A stretch of 64,000 nucleotides of DNA. Origin: Sweltsa coloradensis (taxonomy: Eukaryota > Arthropoda > Insecta > Plecoptera > Chloroperlidae). The stretch's first letter is position 1, and every line of letters begins with the position of its first letter. A program made the translations under genes and the position numbers. A model generated the notes under the pieces. The model searched no databases and was not told the origin of the DNA. It saw nothing but the letters and a program-made list of their open reading frames with translations. The stretch is taken from the NCBI GenBank assembly GCA_024449915.1, contig JAMZAV010001047.1:1-64000 (forward strand), given 5' to 3'. This document shows positions 34,098 through 45,424 of this stretch, one piece after another.

Positions 34098-34762
34098 TTA
34101 ATATTTTTTTATTTCATTAGGTAGGGCATTGAACATCTTTATGCTATTATTATGTGGGCTTCTCTGTGCCATACTAGTGTTGCAGCTGTTTATGTGTAGA
34201 TTAGAAGCACTTCTAGTTTGATAAGAGTGCACATCACTATTTAGGGTGAAATTTTTTGCATTTCTTTTTACTTGCATGATACTGGTATGGATGTAGATAC
34301 CTGGTACTGTTAAAATATGCAGCCTCTTAAAGATTGGTTTGCAGGATGTTCTTGGCCCTACACCTACTATGGCTCTGACTATCCTTTTTTGCTGAAGTAA
34401 TACTCTATTTACTGTTGTACAATTTCCCCAGATCAGTATACCATATTTAAGAATAGAGTACACATAACCATAGTATGTTGAGATGATAGCCTTTTGGTCA
34501 CAAAGATTGCGTATTTGGCAAAAGGCATAACTTATAGATTTAAGTTTCCCACATATAACATCTATTTGACTGTTCCATTTGAGGCATTGGTCAATTTCTA
34601 TACCAAGTGACTTGATAGAGATGGACAAATTTACATTGCAACTATTTTCAATACTTATTATGTCATCATTTTTGCTATGGTTAGCAGCAAATAGAATAAT
34701 TTTAGTTTTATCCATATTCATTACAAGTTTATTTAATCTGAAATAATGGTCCATCTGTATCA
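34098..34762 (-). pseudogene. LINE reverse transcriptase, C-terminal piece
   Basis: This is the end of the RT and its C-terminal region: MDHYFRLNKLVMNMDKTK, IKSLGIEIDQCLKWN, YGILIWG, LLQQKRIVRAIVG, then SYQTRSASNLHI and FNALPNEIK. It follows the same plan as the LINE at 7652-8950 but is a different family. The first about 22 residues of the computed frame upstream belong to the inserted element, not to the LINE. It encodes no host function. Confidence 0.88.
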
Positions 34763-35531
34763 CTAGGAAAACGCTTAAGTCCCGCCGCGTTGTTGGATGA
34801 GCGTAATTGGTGCATTGAGCTGTCATGTGTTACGCGGATTTTCTGTTGTTCTGTGAAAAAATCATTACTTAGTCGAAGATTTTTTTTTAATCAAACTAAA
34901 TTAAATAAAAAAATAACTTAATTTTTTTAATTAATCGCAATTTTCAAAAAAGAAAAAAAAACGTAAAATTGCAATTTTCATAAGAAATAAATATTCGATT
35001 GCGCTCAAATTTAACACGAATATATTATTTCATAAAATTAAGGTTCTGTGAAAAAATAATTACAATTGGATAAAGCATGTAGGTGTAATAAGTCAAAGAA
35101 TTGTTAAAAAAAAAAAAAAACGTAAAATTTCGATTTTCATGAGAAATAATTTTTCGATTTCGCTCAAATTTCGCACGAATATCTTAATTCATGAAATTAA
35201 GGTTCTGTGAAAAAATCATTATAATCGGATAAAGCATGTAGGTGTTATGAGTCGAAGAAAGTTTTTAAAAATCGAAAAAAATCGTAAAATTGTGTTATTT
35301 ATGAGATAAAATTTCCCGATTGCGCTCAAAAACGTGGCAGTTCTAAGTTCAGAGATTTCGAAGGCTTCCATGAAATTTCATCGCAATCGGAGTATCGGTT
35401 TAGCCGGAATCGTGTTAACAGACACACAAAAATACAGAAAGAAAGAAAAAAAAAAAACATTCCGGATTTTTTTCTCCAGTGTAGTGAAATGGAATCTTCG
35501 CTTCCTCGCTACGCTCGCTACGCTCATCCAA
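34763..35531 (-). mobile_element. Helitron-like element, family A, inserted in LINE RT
   Basis: Plus-strand view: CTAGGAAAACGCTTAAGTCC at the left, GCTCATCCAA at the right, flanked by A (34762) and T (35532). Removing exactly this piece joins LINE codons ...KEV-M-IQMDHY in frame with no duplicated bases, so insertion between A and T without target duplication is directly shown. The interior has three copies of the ACATGCTTTATCCGATT-type unit. Confidence 0.85.
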
Positions 35532-35946
35532 TCACCTCTTTCAGCAAGCAGATTAATTCATTTATTGAGTAAGCCATGAGTAGCACTGATATATCATCTG
35601 CATACATAGTGATTTTAATTATGGCGTTTATCAGATACAGACTAAAATCATTTGTAAATAAAATGTAGAATAGGGGCCCAAGCACAGAACCTTGAGGCAC
35701 CCCTACCTTAACTTGTAACTTTTCAGATTTTGTACTAGATGACACATTTCCCGACTTGTATCTAGTTTCCACATATTGTACAAAGTCTTGTAAGGCTGTT
35801 TCAGTTGAATTTGCTCTAAAACCATGTTGATTTTCCATAATGATGTTGAATTTATCAGTAAAAGCTACTAGTCTTGTATGCATGGCGAGTTCAAAAATTT
35901 TAGAGAAAGCTGACAATAGGGATATGGGCCTATAGTTTTTAGTTTC
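35532..35946 (-). pseudogene. LINE reverse transcriptase, catalytic piece
   Basis: It shows NYRPISLLSAFSKIFE, NQHGFRANSTE, a variant motif A region, VGVPQGSVLGPLF, then ITMYADDISVLL (the YADD catalytic box) and INELICLLKEV up to the insertion. It is followed after the insert by the piece at 34098-34762. A shortened stretch between HGFRANSTETAL and VGVPQGS suggests that part of motif A has been lost. Confidence 0.85.
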
Positions 35947-35949
35947 CTG

Positions 35950-36701
35950 GGCCCCGATTCATGTACATTTTTATCCCGGTATAAGCCGAGTTAGGTGGTA
36001 TAAGTGCGGTATAACTCCGAATCCAATTCATGAAGACTTATCCCGCCTCGACCGGGGATAAGAAAATACGTAAACAGATGGCGGACATTTTAAATTTTGC
36101 ATCTATGTGTAAAACGAGAAAAGTTGTCATTACTCTCATAAAACAAATCAGAAACCGTCCCGGGCCTAGGCCCAGATGTAGAAAATTATTCATAATACAA
36201 CAGTGTAGGCCTAAAGTTCCATTAGGCTATAGGACTACATTCAATTAATGCTAACATAACACGTTTGACAAGCCCTAGGCCTCTCCTAGGCAACCCTAGA
36301 CCTGCACGACCTTGTTCAGACACATCCCGCACAAATAACTAGTTTTGATTACTAAAAGCCTAATGCAGATAAAGAATGGTATGATAGTCCTAGGCTATTC
36401 CAAAATTTACGGCAATAATAAGCCTTTTCTTTTCTTTAAATGAATTCACGCAAACTCCTGTCACTAAATGAAAAAGTAAAACAAAAGATGGTGGAAATTT
36501 TCAGTGTTCTTTTGCTAATTTGCTGATTTACATGGCTGTGGAATGCAGTGGAAAATAACATTTGTTGTGTCTGTTGTTGCATTGGAAATTTTTGATTGGA
36601 TGAGAGTTGCCCAGACTTAACCAGGCCTTATCCTGCCATGTCCTGCATTATACCGTCCTTATACCACCTATACCCGGGATAAATGTACATGAATCGGGGC
36701 C
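35950..36701. mobile_element. PIF/Harbinger-type MITE, copy 1
   Basis: Ends are GGCCCCGATTCATGTACAT and its inverse. Flanks are CTG (35947-35949) and CGG (36702-36704), a 3-bp duplication with one change. Removing the element plus one flank leaves the LINE frame ...KGNHP-ETKNYRPI. Copy 2 at 63013-63766 has CTG on both sides. A 70-residue frame near 36030-36248 is discussed in the findings and is not called as a gene. Confidence 0.82.
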
Positions 36702-36735
36702 CGGATGATTACCTTTTTTATGGATGGGGACAACA

Positions 36736-37077
36736 CGTGCCTAGACAACACGTGGGCTAGACACTAGCGCCAGAGTTAAGACTAACCCGGCTGTAACCCT
36801 GTTCTTTCTTATAAGGATATTAGGTAGGGCCTAGGCATCCAGGGCTTTGATTATTAGAAGGATTTGAATTTATGGCTTAGCCATAGAGATTATTACTATT
36901 CGATATAACTTTTCCAATCAATGTTTATAATGCAAATAATGCTCAAATTCCTGCAAACTTATATTCTTCTTTTCATATGCCCCCAATCAGCCTATTTGGC
37001 CATCATGATTATTGTTACATTTACTTGACATTTTTATACAATGAATGTGTATAATTTGTATTAATATTTGTATGTAA
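36736..37077. other. STT3B intron 1, unassigned
   Basis: AT-rich, with ACACGTG.. words near 36731-36755. No element ends or genes were seen. Confidence 0.35.
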
Positions 37078-37862
37078 CTAGGAAAACGCTTAAGTCCCGC
37101 CGCGTTGATGGATGAGCTTTTATAAGTTTTTAGTTTGCGTGGGATATCTTTACTTTTGCAAGTGCTTTGTTTTGCTGCCTATGCATTGTATTGTAGGTGA
37201 TTGTTGTCAAGTTTCTATTGTTACTTGTCAATTGGTATTATTTACCGTAAAAACTTATATTAAAAGCTTTATTTCTATGGATTCTGGCTATCTTTTTCAA
37301 TTTTTTCTTTCATAAGGTACCGTACTACAACACCATAACCTTAATGTCCATGTATAATAAGAACATTGTAGCCCCACCCGTTTGGTCAGAATCAGCCCAA
37401 ATGGCACGAAAATATCGCGCAAAAAATAAAAAAACTTAGTGTATTAAAAGATCTTTATTTCTATGGATTCTGGCTAACTTTTTCAACTTTTTCTTTCAAA
37501 AGGTGTTACATTACTATAACCTTAATGTCCATGTATAGCCTAATATAAACGTTGTAGCCCCACCCGTTTGGTCAGAATTGGCCCAAATGACATGAAAATA
37601 TCGCACAAAAAATCGAAAAAAATCGTAAAAGTACGATATTCATGAGAAATATTTCTTCGATTGTACCCAAAAACAATACAGCCTCTAAGTTCAGAGATTT
37701 CGAAGGTCCCATCCAATTTTCATCAAGATCGGATATGCCGTTTGCCCGGTAGAGAGCGAATAAACAGACAAAAATACAAACAAACAAGCAAACAAAAAAG
37801 AACACCCGAGCTAAATTTTTTGGGGGGTCAGTGAAATTGAAGTCTTCGCTTCGCTCATCCAA
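37078..37862 (-). mobile_element. Helitron-like element, family B, full length
   Basis: Plus-strand view: CTAGGAAAACGCTTAAGTCC, GATGGATGAGCTTTTATAAG, ..., TTCGCTTCGCTCATCCAA, flanked by A and T. The interior has two tandem copies of a roughly 190-bp unit (CTTTATTTCTATGGATTCTGG...CCACCCGTTTGGTCAGAAT). Confidence 0.8.
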
Positions 37863-38925
37863 TTATTTGTATTTTTATATGTCCGAGTGTATAATATTGC
37901 TATAGGCCTCCGCCTAACTCGTATTTATTTATTTATTTATTTATTTCTTTATTTGTATGTACTCTGCTCTGACAAAACCCAAATGTGCACAATGTAACAT
38001 AATGGTGAATAAAACTTGAACTTGAACTTGTTGTGGTGTTATCCAATAGAGACACCTGGGATTCCCTTTGTACAATATGCGTCATGCCATCTGGCATCGC
38101 GTCAAGATGCGTAGTTGACTAGTAATCTAGCCTTTCGGTTTAAAGTAGGTAGGCCTACTTGCCTAGATGCTAGTTTCTCTTCTTTTTCGTACATTGTCAT
38201 TTAAGGTTTTGTCATAAAGTTTAAAATAGTTGTAACAGTGTCTCATGTCTTAAAATTATCACATAAAGTGTGAACGCCAGAAAGTGTTTCCCATGTTCCA
38301 ACATTACGACTTTGCGTTAAACCTTAAATTTACGCATTATATGTTTTTATGTGGATCCGCCTTAAACGAGGCGAGAAATTTTACGTAACGATATATAGGC
38401 TATAATTTGATTACCTAGATTTAATGAAAGGTTATATGCTGCGGTATCCTTCATTTATTACACTTTTTTGCTTGTTTTCATGGGAAAAATTGCCCGCCAA
38501 CCAAACAAGTTACGCCTAGCCCTAACCTATAGAGCTTCTGCTTTTGGCACGTACAACTTGGATAGGCCTAGATTGGAAATGGTGTCTACTGTCTAGGTAG
38601 GCTTAGCCCCTAGGGCTAAGTGTTTATCTAATCATCTCTCTTCAGACACGTGCTATCTTATACCAAAGAACCAAACATGTTCAAATGGTTTTGAAGAGAA
38701 GGGAATTAAGTGAAAATAGAATTGAATGTTGGGCCTACGACCGCAAATTTATTTGTAATTTTTTTGCACAAGCAAATATAAAAAAAATATTACTGATGTT
38801 GAAATTTTTGTGTGATATTGAATGTGTAGCATTTAATTTAACCATAAGCAGCATTTGTTTTAAATTTTTATCCTAAATGTTTTGAATGTTACACTAGGCT
38901 AGCCTACTATTAAGGAGGTAGTCTA
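37863..38925. other. STT3B intron 1, unassigned
   Basis: There is a (TTTA)n run at about 37924-37948. A stretch at about 38262-38365 (AGTGTGAACGCCAG...ATGTGGATCCGCCTTAA) echoes 31220-31460 in reverse. No gene was found. Confidence 0.4.
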
Positions 38926-39169
38926 GGTTTGTTCTTTTGTCCACCTCAAATTGTGGTAGTAATTACACCTAGGTGTAAAATACAGAATCAGAAATGTGGT
39001 AAAAAGGTGTAATATTTCAGGGATGGACAAAAGAACGATTTTGTTGTAATTTGACAGCAAATTTCGAGGTTATGTTGCCAGCTGTCATTCAATTCAAACA
39101 CTTTCAGAAGATCACTCAATAACACAGCTTTGTGCATTTTCTACAATAATTCTATTCCATATTATTTTA

Positions 39170-39850
39170 CTAGGCCGCTTCGCAAACGCTTTTTTTAGTC
39201 GCGTTGATGGATGAGCTTTTTTTAAGTTTTTAGTATGCGAAGGATCTCTTTATTTCTTCAAGTTTCATTGCAAAATCATTTTTGTTAAATTAGGATAATT
39301 TAAAGTGGAACTAATTGCTATGGTAATTAGAATGTCGAATATCTCTAGGCCCTAAGATTGCTTTAAGAACGCATTGTAGGTGATTGTTGTCAAGTTTCTA
39401 AAGTTAGTAGGTAGGTAGTACTTGTTAATTACTGTTATACACCTAAAAAAACTCATATTAAAACCTTTATTTCTATGGATTCTGGATAACTTTTTCAACT
39501 TTTTCTTTCAAAAGGTACAACACCATAACCTTAATGTCCATGTAAAATATGAACATTGTAGCCCTTATAGTTTGGTTAGAATCGGCCCAAATATCACGAA
39601 AATATCGTGCTAAAAATCGAAAAAAAAATCATAAAAGTACGATATTCATGAGAAATATTTCTTCGATTGTACCAAAAAATGTAGCAGGTCTAAGTTCAGA
39701 GATTTCCAAGGTCCCTTCCAATTTTCATCAAGATCGCATAGGCCTATGCCGTTTGCCCGGTAGAACAAACGGACAAAAAAAACAAAAAAAAACATTGGAG
39801 CTACATTTTTGGGGGTCAGTGAAATTTAAGTCTTCGCTTTGTTCATCCAA
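39170..39850 (-). mobile_element. Helitron-like element, family B, inside MITE
   Basis: Plus-strand view: CTAGGCCGCTTCGCAAACGC at the left and TTCATCCAA at the right, between A (39169) and T (39851). The uninterrupted host sequence at about 9265-9275 reads TTTTATTATTACC, so no bases were duplicated. The 3' hairpin differs from other B copies and matches the one at 28600-28630. Confidence 0.82.
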
Positions 39851-40238
39851 TTATTACCAGTTTTATCTTCAATTTACTAGGAAAACGCTTAGGTAAATCC
39901 CGCCGCGTTGTAGGATGAGCGTAATTGGTGCATTGAGCTGCCATGTGTTATGCGGATTTTCTGTTGTTCTGTGAAAAAATCATTACTTAGTTGAATATTT
40001 TTTTAAAAATTAAATTAAATAAAAAATTAAATTAAATTTTAATTTTTTAAAATTATTATCATAGGCTAATTTTAAAAAAGGAAAAAAATCGAAATATTGA
40101 AATTTTCATAAGAAAGAATTCATACAAATTTTACATGAATATATTAATTCATAAAATTAAGGTTCTGTGAAAAAATCATTACAATAGGATAAAGCATGTA
40201 GGTAGGCCCTACATTATAAGTCAAAGAATTGTTTAAAA

Positions 40239-41512
40239 CTAGGAAAACGCTAAAGTCCCGCCGCGTTGATGGATGAGCTTTTTAAAATTTTTATTTTGCG
40301 CGGGTTATCTTTACTTTTGCAAGTGCTTTGTTTTGCTGCCTACGCATTGTAGGTGATTGTTGTCAAGTTTCTATTGTTACCTGTCAATTGGTATTATTTA
40401 CCGTAAAAAACTTATATTAAAAGCTTTATTTCTATGGATTCTGGCTAACTTTTTCAACTTTTTCTTTCAAAAGGTACTACATCACCATAACTTTAATGTC
40501 CATGTAGCCTATAATATGAACGTTGTAGCCCCACCCGTTTGGTCAGAATTGGCCCAAACGGCACGAAAATATCGCACAAAAAATCAAAAAACTTATATTA
40601 AAAGCTTTATTTCTATAGATTCTGGCTAACTTTTTCAACCTTTTCTTTCAAAATGTACTACATCAGCATAACCTTAGGTTGTGTTCCGCAAAGACGACCA
40701 GAACGACCAGTATGCGACCAATGAAATTTAAGTAAACACAATTTGCACCAATGATAGATCAGATTTGCAAGGAACGTATGCGATGCGTAGTTGTTTCGAT
40801 TGTTGTGGTCGAGACCAAGAAGCCCAGAGTTTTATTCCGGTCGTGGGCAGGTCTTTGAGGAAAGCGCGGTTATTTCAAATTATATCATTGAAAATCATGG
40901 AATTATGTCCACTACCGAGAATTTTCCTGTAATTCACATGGGTACACAATAAATTAATCATTCATTCATTCAAATCATTCATTTATTTAGTAAAATGATA
41001 TGATTTATGTAATATTTTAACGAGATATCACAATTTTCATAAAAACACGGCCTTGTAGAAGAACACACCATTCTGTAGCCAAGGCAGTTCCCAACAATCA
41101 GACGTTGAGTGAAACAATGAAAATAACAATCCACAGTCGAGCCCAGAATGGTCGACCGGTCGCCTTTACGGAACACAACCTTAATGTCTATGTATAATAT
41201 GAACGTTGTAGCCTAACCCGTTTGGTCAGAATTGGCCCAAATGGCACGAAAATATTGCACAAGAAATCGAAAAAAATTGTAAAAGTACGATATTCATGAG
41301 AAATATTTCTTCGATTGTACCCAAAAACGTGGCAAGTCTAAGTTCAGAGATTTCGAAAGTCCTGTCAAATTTTCATCAAGATCGCATATGCCGTTTGCCC
41401 ATTAGAGAGCGAACAAACAGACGGAAAAACAAACAAAAAAAAAAACACCCGAGCTAAAATTTTTGGGGGGTCAGTGAAATTGAAGTCTTCGCTTCACTCG
41501 CTACGCTCATCA
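40239..41512 (-). mobile_element. Helitron-like element, family B, inside family A copy
   Basis: It starts CTAGGAAAACGCTAAAG after A; the right end is CGCTACGCTCATC within a run of A, so the last bases are uncertain by two or three. The interior shows the tandem 190-bp unit, the second copy of which is interrupted by the MITE at 40677-41180. Confidence 0.78.
40677..41180. mobile_element. PIF/Harbinger-type MITE with TTA duplication
   Basis: Ends are GGTTGTGTTCCGCAAAGACG and the inverse of CGCCTTTACGGAACACAACC, flanked by TTA at 40674-40676 and 41181-41183. The host word in sister copies is ATAACCTTAATGTCC with a single TTA, so the duplication is confirmed. No transposase is present. Confidence 0.87.
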
Positions 41513-42582
41513 AAAAAAAGTAAAATTTTGATTTTCATGGGAAATAATTTTTCGATTGCGCTCAAATTTCACACGAATACCTAAATTCATAAAATTATGG
41601 TTCTGTGAAGAAATCATTAAAATCGGATCAAGCATGTTGGTGTTGTAAGCTGAAGAAATTTAAAAAAAAAAACGTAAAATTGAGATTTTTATGAGAAATA
41701 ATTTTTCGATTGCACTAAAAAACATGGCAGTTCTTGGTTCAGAGATTTCGAAGGCCTCCATAAAATTTCATCGCAATTGGAGTATTGGTTTAGCCGGAAT
41801 CGTGCTAACAGACACACAATAATACAAAAAAAAACATTCCGGATTTTTTTCTCCAGTATAGTGAAATGGAATCTTCGCTTCGCTCGCTACGCTCATCCAA
41901 TTAAACAATTGCACATTATTATATTATACGGAGTTACTTTTGAAATTGGCGCAAATTTCCATAGCTACATCTTTTACACCTCCTCAAGAGGCAGGTGCAA
42001 AAAGTTAAAAGTTGTAATTACCCCCTGGACAAAAGAACACGTATTTGGAAGAAATACTGTAATTACACCGGGATAAAAGAAGGTTTATTTCTTCAAAAGG
42101 TGTAAAAAGAGCAAAAGGTGTAAAAATTGGTGAACAAAAGAACAGACTTAAAGTGTACGGGTACCAAATCTCCATGTCCAAGATTCCCCAAAATTTTGCA
42201 ACCTTACCTTGTACCTGTAATTTGTATGGGCTGTGTTTTCCATTTTATTTTATGCGTTTCAAAGGATGTTTTTATGGCATTTCATGAATAAAAAGTAGAC
42301 GACCATGTTTAATTTTGAGAGTAGGCCTACCTGTAAGTGAAATTGAGAGTACCAGTAAGTGGAAACAAGTCCAATGCAGTGTGAAACCTGGCTTGATTGC
42401 TCGTCTATCAATGACTGGTATTTTTGTAGCAATGTCTTAGTTGTTTGTAGCATTAGCTGTGGTTAACGACCCAAAGGTTTATCCTCTACATGTTGTCCCC
42501 ACACTATATGCATATGTAGGCCTACATTAAATATTTTGTATGATCTATTGACTCATTCATTGATTATTTTTTTCTCTTTCAG

Positions 42583-42801
42583 GTTCAATTATAGAGCCAC
42601 AGCATATATGGTCAAGAATGGATTTTACAATTTTTTGAATTGGTTCGATGAACGGGCCTGGTATCCACTGGGTCGTATTGTTGGTGGCACTGTGTATCCT
42701 GGTCTCATGATAACATCTGGCGGAATACATTATGTTCTACATGCGCTCAACATTCCTATTCACATCCGAGATATTTGTGTTTTTCTTGCTCCAACCTTCA
42801 G
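42583..42801 (+). CDS. STT3B: STT3B coding exon 2 (first luminal loop)
   Basis: The acceptor is TTTCTCTTTCAG; the donor GTAGGT follows at 42802. Phase: the first base completes the Trp codon from exon 1, and two bases carry over. The peptide runs [20 protein letters not shown], then [40 protein letters not shown] and [12 protein letters not shown]. The WYPLGR and GGT.YPGLM blocks are invariant in STT3 proteins, in the luminal loop that forms part of the acceptor and metal site, leading into the second membrane helix. [15 protein letters not shown] matches STT3B more closely than STT3A. The intron before it is 13.2 kb. Confidence 0.95.
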
Positions 42802-43263
42802 GTAGGTAGAGAAATGTAGAATTAACCTAGTTTTCGGTAGGCCTCTTTGGGAATTGTATGCATAATATTGTAATGTGACATTGTATCAATAAATAACAAT
42901 CAAGGCTATTAAAATTAGCATTGTAGCTATTAATCTGTCTGATTTCCTAACCTTTGTATAGGTAGGCCTAATCATTCAATTAAACAACTTGGCATATAGG
43001 CCTAGTAGTAAGTACTATAGACATGAGCAGTAGGCCTTTCAAAATAAAATATCTAGCCTAGGCCTATATTTTGCAGTGATGTGGATTTATCAAAATAAAA
43101 ACTCTGGTAAAAACCAGTAAATTTTCTGGTTCAATACAAAAAAAAATCTAAATAAATCTGTAATCTGTAAATCTGGTATTTTTTTTTATGGGTAATTTGC
43201 CAGTTAATTTACAGTTACAAAACCCTTTCATGCCCGAAGTAAATCCATGTAAATTTTTAAGCT
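42802..43263. other. Start of STT3B intron 2, unassigned
   Basis: TAGGCCTA-type words and A/T-rich runs. No element ends were found. Confidence 0.4.
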
Positions 43264-43429
43264 TTAACTCTCTCCCTCATAGCGTACTAAAGCGTAGTGA
43301 AGTAATGTCTCTCCGGCCCAGCAGCAATATATGAGGGAGAGGGTTAACTCTCTCCCTCACATAGCGTACTAAAGCGTAGTGAAGTAATGTCTCTCCGGCC
43401 CAGCAGCAATATATGAGGGAGAGGGTTAA
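43264..43429. mobile_element. Two tandem mini-MITEs sharing a TTAA
   Basis: Copy 1 is 43264-43347 and copy 2 is 43344-43429. Each begins TTAACTCTCTCCCTCA and ends TGAGGGAGAGGGTTAA, and the TTAA at 43344-43347 is shared. The 80-bp bodies are almost identical. TTAA plus inverted C/T-rich ends suggests piggyBac-type mobility, but a simple tandem duplication could give the same layout. Confidence 0.6.
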
Positions 43430-43879
43430 GCAAACAATTTAGGCTTTGCATTTTTTTCTAAGAATTTTTGTATTTTTTTTTTCATTTTTTTGTCACATTT
43501 TTAAGGAATTTTGGTAAATTTTGGAATTTGCATACAATTTAGATTTTTTTGTATCTCAAATAATAGCAATAGCCAACCAAGAGTAGGTCTACTAGAGATT
43601 TATTACATTTCCAGGTCAAACAAATTTTTCCCATTTTTTTCTTTTTTTCAGATGTGTATTTCAATCTTTTCTAAACAAATCACTTTTTGTCCCATTGGAA
43701 TGGGGGAAAATGTATTTATTTATTAGAAAATCGGAGTCAAATTGAAAAGAAATTGAAAACGTTATGGGTCCATTTGGTATCGCTGGGCCAGAAAGGGTTG
43801 AGACAGTAAATTTGGTAATTTGTATGCTGATGTTGCTGAAGAGACCCTTGTTTTCGTTGTTGACTTCATAGAATACAGC

Positions 43880-43930
43880 AGTGGCGTAGGCCTAACTAGG
43901 AATAATTTTGGAAGGGGGGGGGGGGGGGCA
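43880..43930 (+). repeat. Single hAT-like end
   Basis: CAGTGGCGTAGGCC followed by a G run (about 43915-43928) resembles the left end of the hAT MITE at 743. No matching right end was found. Confidence 0.4.
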
Positions 43931-44769
43931 AGTGGTTGGTTAGTTCTAAAGTTATTAGGCTAGTTTTTTTGGCGCTTTAACAGCAAAGATTATTCGTGCC
44001 TCCAAGATATTTGTTTATTAGGTTTTAAGATTTAACAACCATATATACTTCGTTCCAAGGGGAGGAACGTAAGCGGGGATGTGGGGTGGACAGGCCTGTG
44101 GTGGTCAGAACCAGCCATAAGCATATGGGGAGGGCAGGGTTTCCCCCACGTCGTGGTCGTCTTCGTCTGTGTCATCATCCGTATCGTGTTGTCATTGTCA
44201 TCGCCGTCGGGGTAGCTGGGGTCTGAAGCGAAGGCCCTTTCGCCGAGGACGGGAAAAAATATTGCCATACTACAGTTATTTCGTCTTGTTTTGACTAAAC
44301 AATGGCAACTCGAGATCACCATTTTATTTATGAAAGTTATAATATACATTAATTTAATAATTTCAAATTTATTGTTTAAGAGTATTTTGCCGTAATTCCG
44401 AATGTTGGTTTTTTGGTTAGTGATAATAATGTTCCGTAAATTTTTCATTGTACACCTAAATACGATGTAGGGTAGAGAGACAAGACAATTACAAAATACA
44501 AATAATACACGGAAAACAGTATTTATTTAGAAAATAATTGTACAAACCAGGTAATAAGTGTGTTGATAAAAACAACAACTATAACTCTATGTAGAAACCA
44601 GTATAGTAGCGAAAGTATTTGTCAACATATTTGAACTAATTTCATTTGTTATGGAAATGCCACTTGAAATAATACTGTGTAGGGCCTACATAACAAGGGG
44701 AAAATGGAGGTTATTCATTTAACATGACTTGTAGGCTACAATTAATGTCAAAACAGGGGCCCCACATAG
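43931..44769. other. STT3B intron 2, no gene accepted
   Basis: A 138-codon minus-strand frame (44032-44448) contains a short Asp-rich stretch with weak resemblance to the segment at 55550-55600. No domain was recognised and the frame is not called. Confidence 0.35.
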
Positions 44770-45424
44770 TTGGATGAGCGTAGCGAGCGTAGCGAGCGAA
44801 GCGAAGATTCCATTTCACTACACTGGAGAAAAAAATCCGGAATGTTTTTTTTTTTTTTCTTTCTTTTTTTTTTTTTTTTTTTTGTATTTTTGTGTGTCTG
44901 TGAACACGATTCCGGCTAAACCAATACTCCAATTGCAATGAAATTTTATGGAGGTCTGTGAAATCTCTGAACGAAGAACTGCACGGGAGGAAAAATCGAT
45001 CAAAAAATTATTTCTCATGAAAATCGCAATTTTACGATTTTTTTCGATTTTTAAAAAAATTCTTCGACTTATAACATCTACATGCTTTATTCGATCGTAA
45101 TGATTTTTTCACAAGAACCTTAATTTTATGAATTAATATATTCGTGTGAAATTTGGAGCGCAATCGAAAATTTATTTCTTATGAAAATCGCAATTTTAAC
45201 AATTTTTTCCAATTTTAACATTTCTTCGACGAATAAAACCTACATGCTTTATCCGATTGTAATGATTTTTTCACAGAACTTTAATTTTATGAGTTAATAT
45301 ATTCGTGTGAAATTTGAGCGTAATCGGAAAATGATCTATTAAAAAAATCACAATTTTACGCTTTTTTCGATTTAAAAAAATTACGCTCATCCATCAACGC
45401 GGCGGGACTTAAGCGTTTTCCTAG
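44770..45424 (+). mobile_element. Helitron-like element, family A
   Basis: It starts TTGGATGAGCGTAGCGAGCG with extra GTAGCGAGC repeats and ends ACGCTCATCCATCAACGC, hairpin, GCGTTTTCCTAG before T. The base before the 5' end is G rather than A. Three tandem copies of the roughly 130-bp ACATGCTTTATCCGATT-type unit lie between 45060 and 45350. Confidence 0.78.

Larger units (their letters stand above)
33730..36735 (-). mobile_element. Jockey/CR1-group LINE, split by two insertions
   Basis: Reading the minus strand, the element runs from VPIHKKGNHP (about 36735-36702), through NYRPISLLSAFSKIFE (from 35946), to a 3' region ending near 33730. The Harbinger MITE 35950-36701 and the Helitron-like element 34763-35531 interrupt it, and deleting both restores the frame. 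The 5' end is truncated; endonuclease and start are missing. Confidence 0.85.
39877..41900 (-). mobile_element. Helitron-like element, family A, inside MITE
   Basis: The left end CTAGGAAAACGCTTAGG follows A; the right end CGCTACGCTCATCCAA precedes T. The host empty site at about 9285-9300 reads TATTTATTAAACAA, again with no duplication. A family B element (40239-41512) splits it. The family A-specific TTGGTGCATTGAGCTGCCAT lies near 39925. Confidence 0.82.
38926..42148. mobile_element. TA-flanked MITE, copy 2, host of a four-level nest
   Basis: The ends match copy 1 (GGTTTGTTCTTTTGTCCACC at the left, GGTGAACAAAAGAACAGACT at the right) with TA outside. Element sequence is 38926-39169, 39851-39876 and 41901-42148; everything between is inserted. 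The uninterrupted equivalent lies at 9053-9526. Confidence 0.78.

Noticed and set aside
34763..35531. 5-bp target duplication (GTGAT) for the Helitron-like element
   Set aside because: GTGAT occurs on both sides, but the other empty sites (39170, 39877) show no duplication and the LINE frame reads equally well with none.
44032..44448. 138-codon minus-strand frame with an Asp-rich patch
   Set aside because: No recognised domain, no splice context and low complexity; treated as chance.
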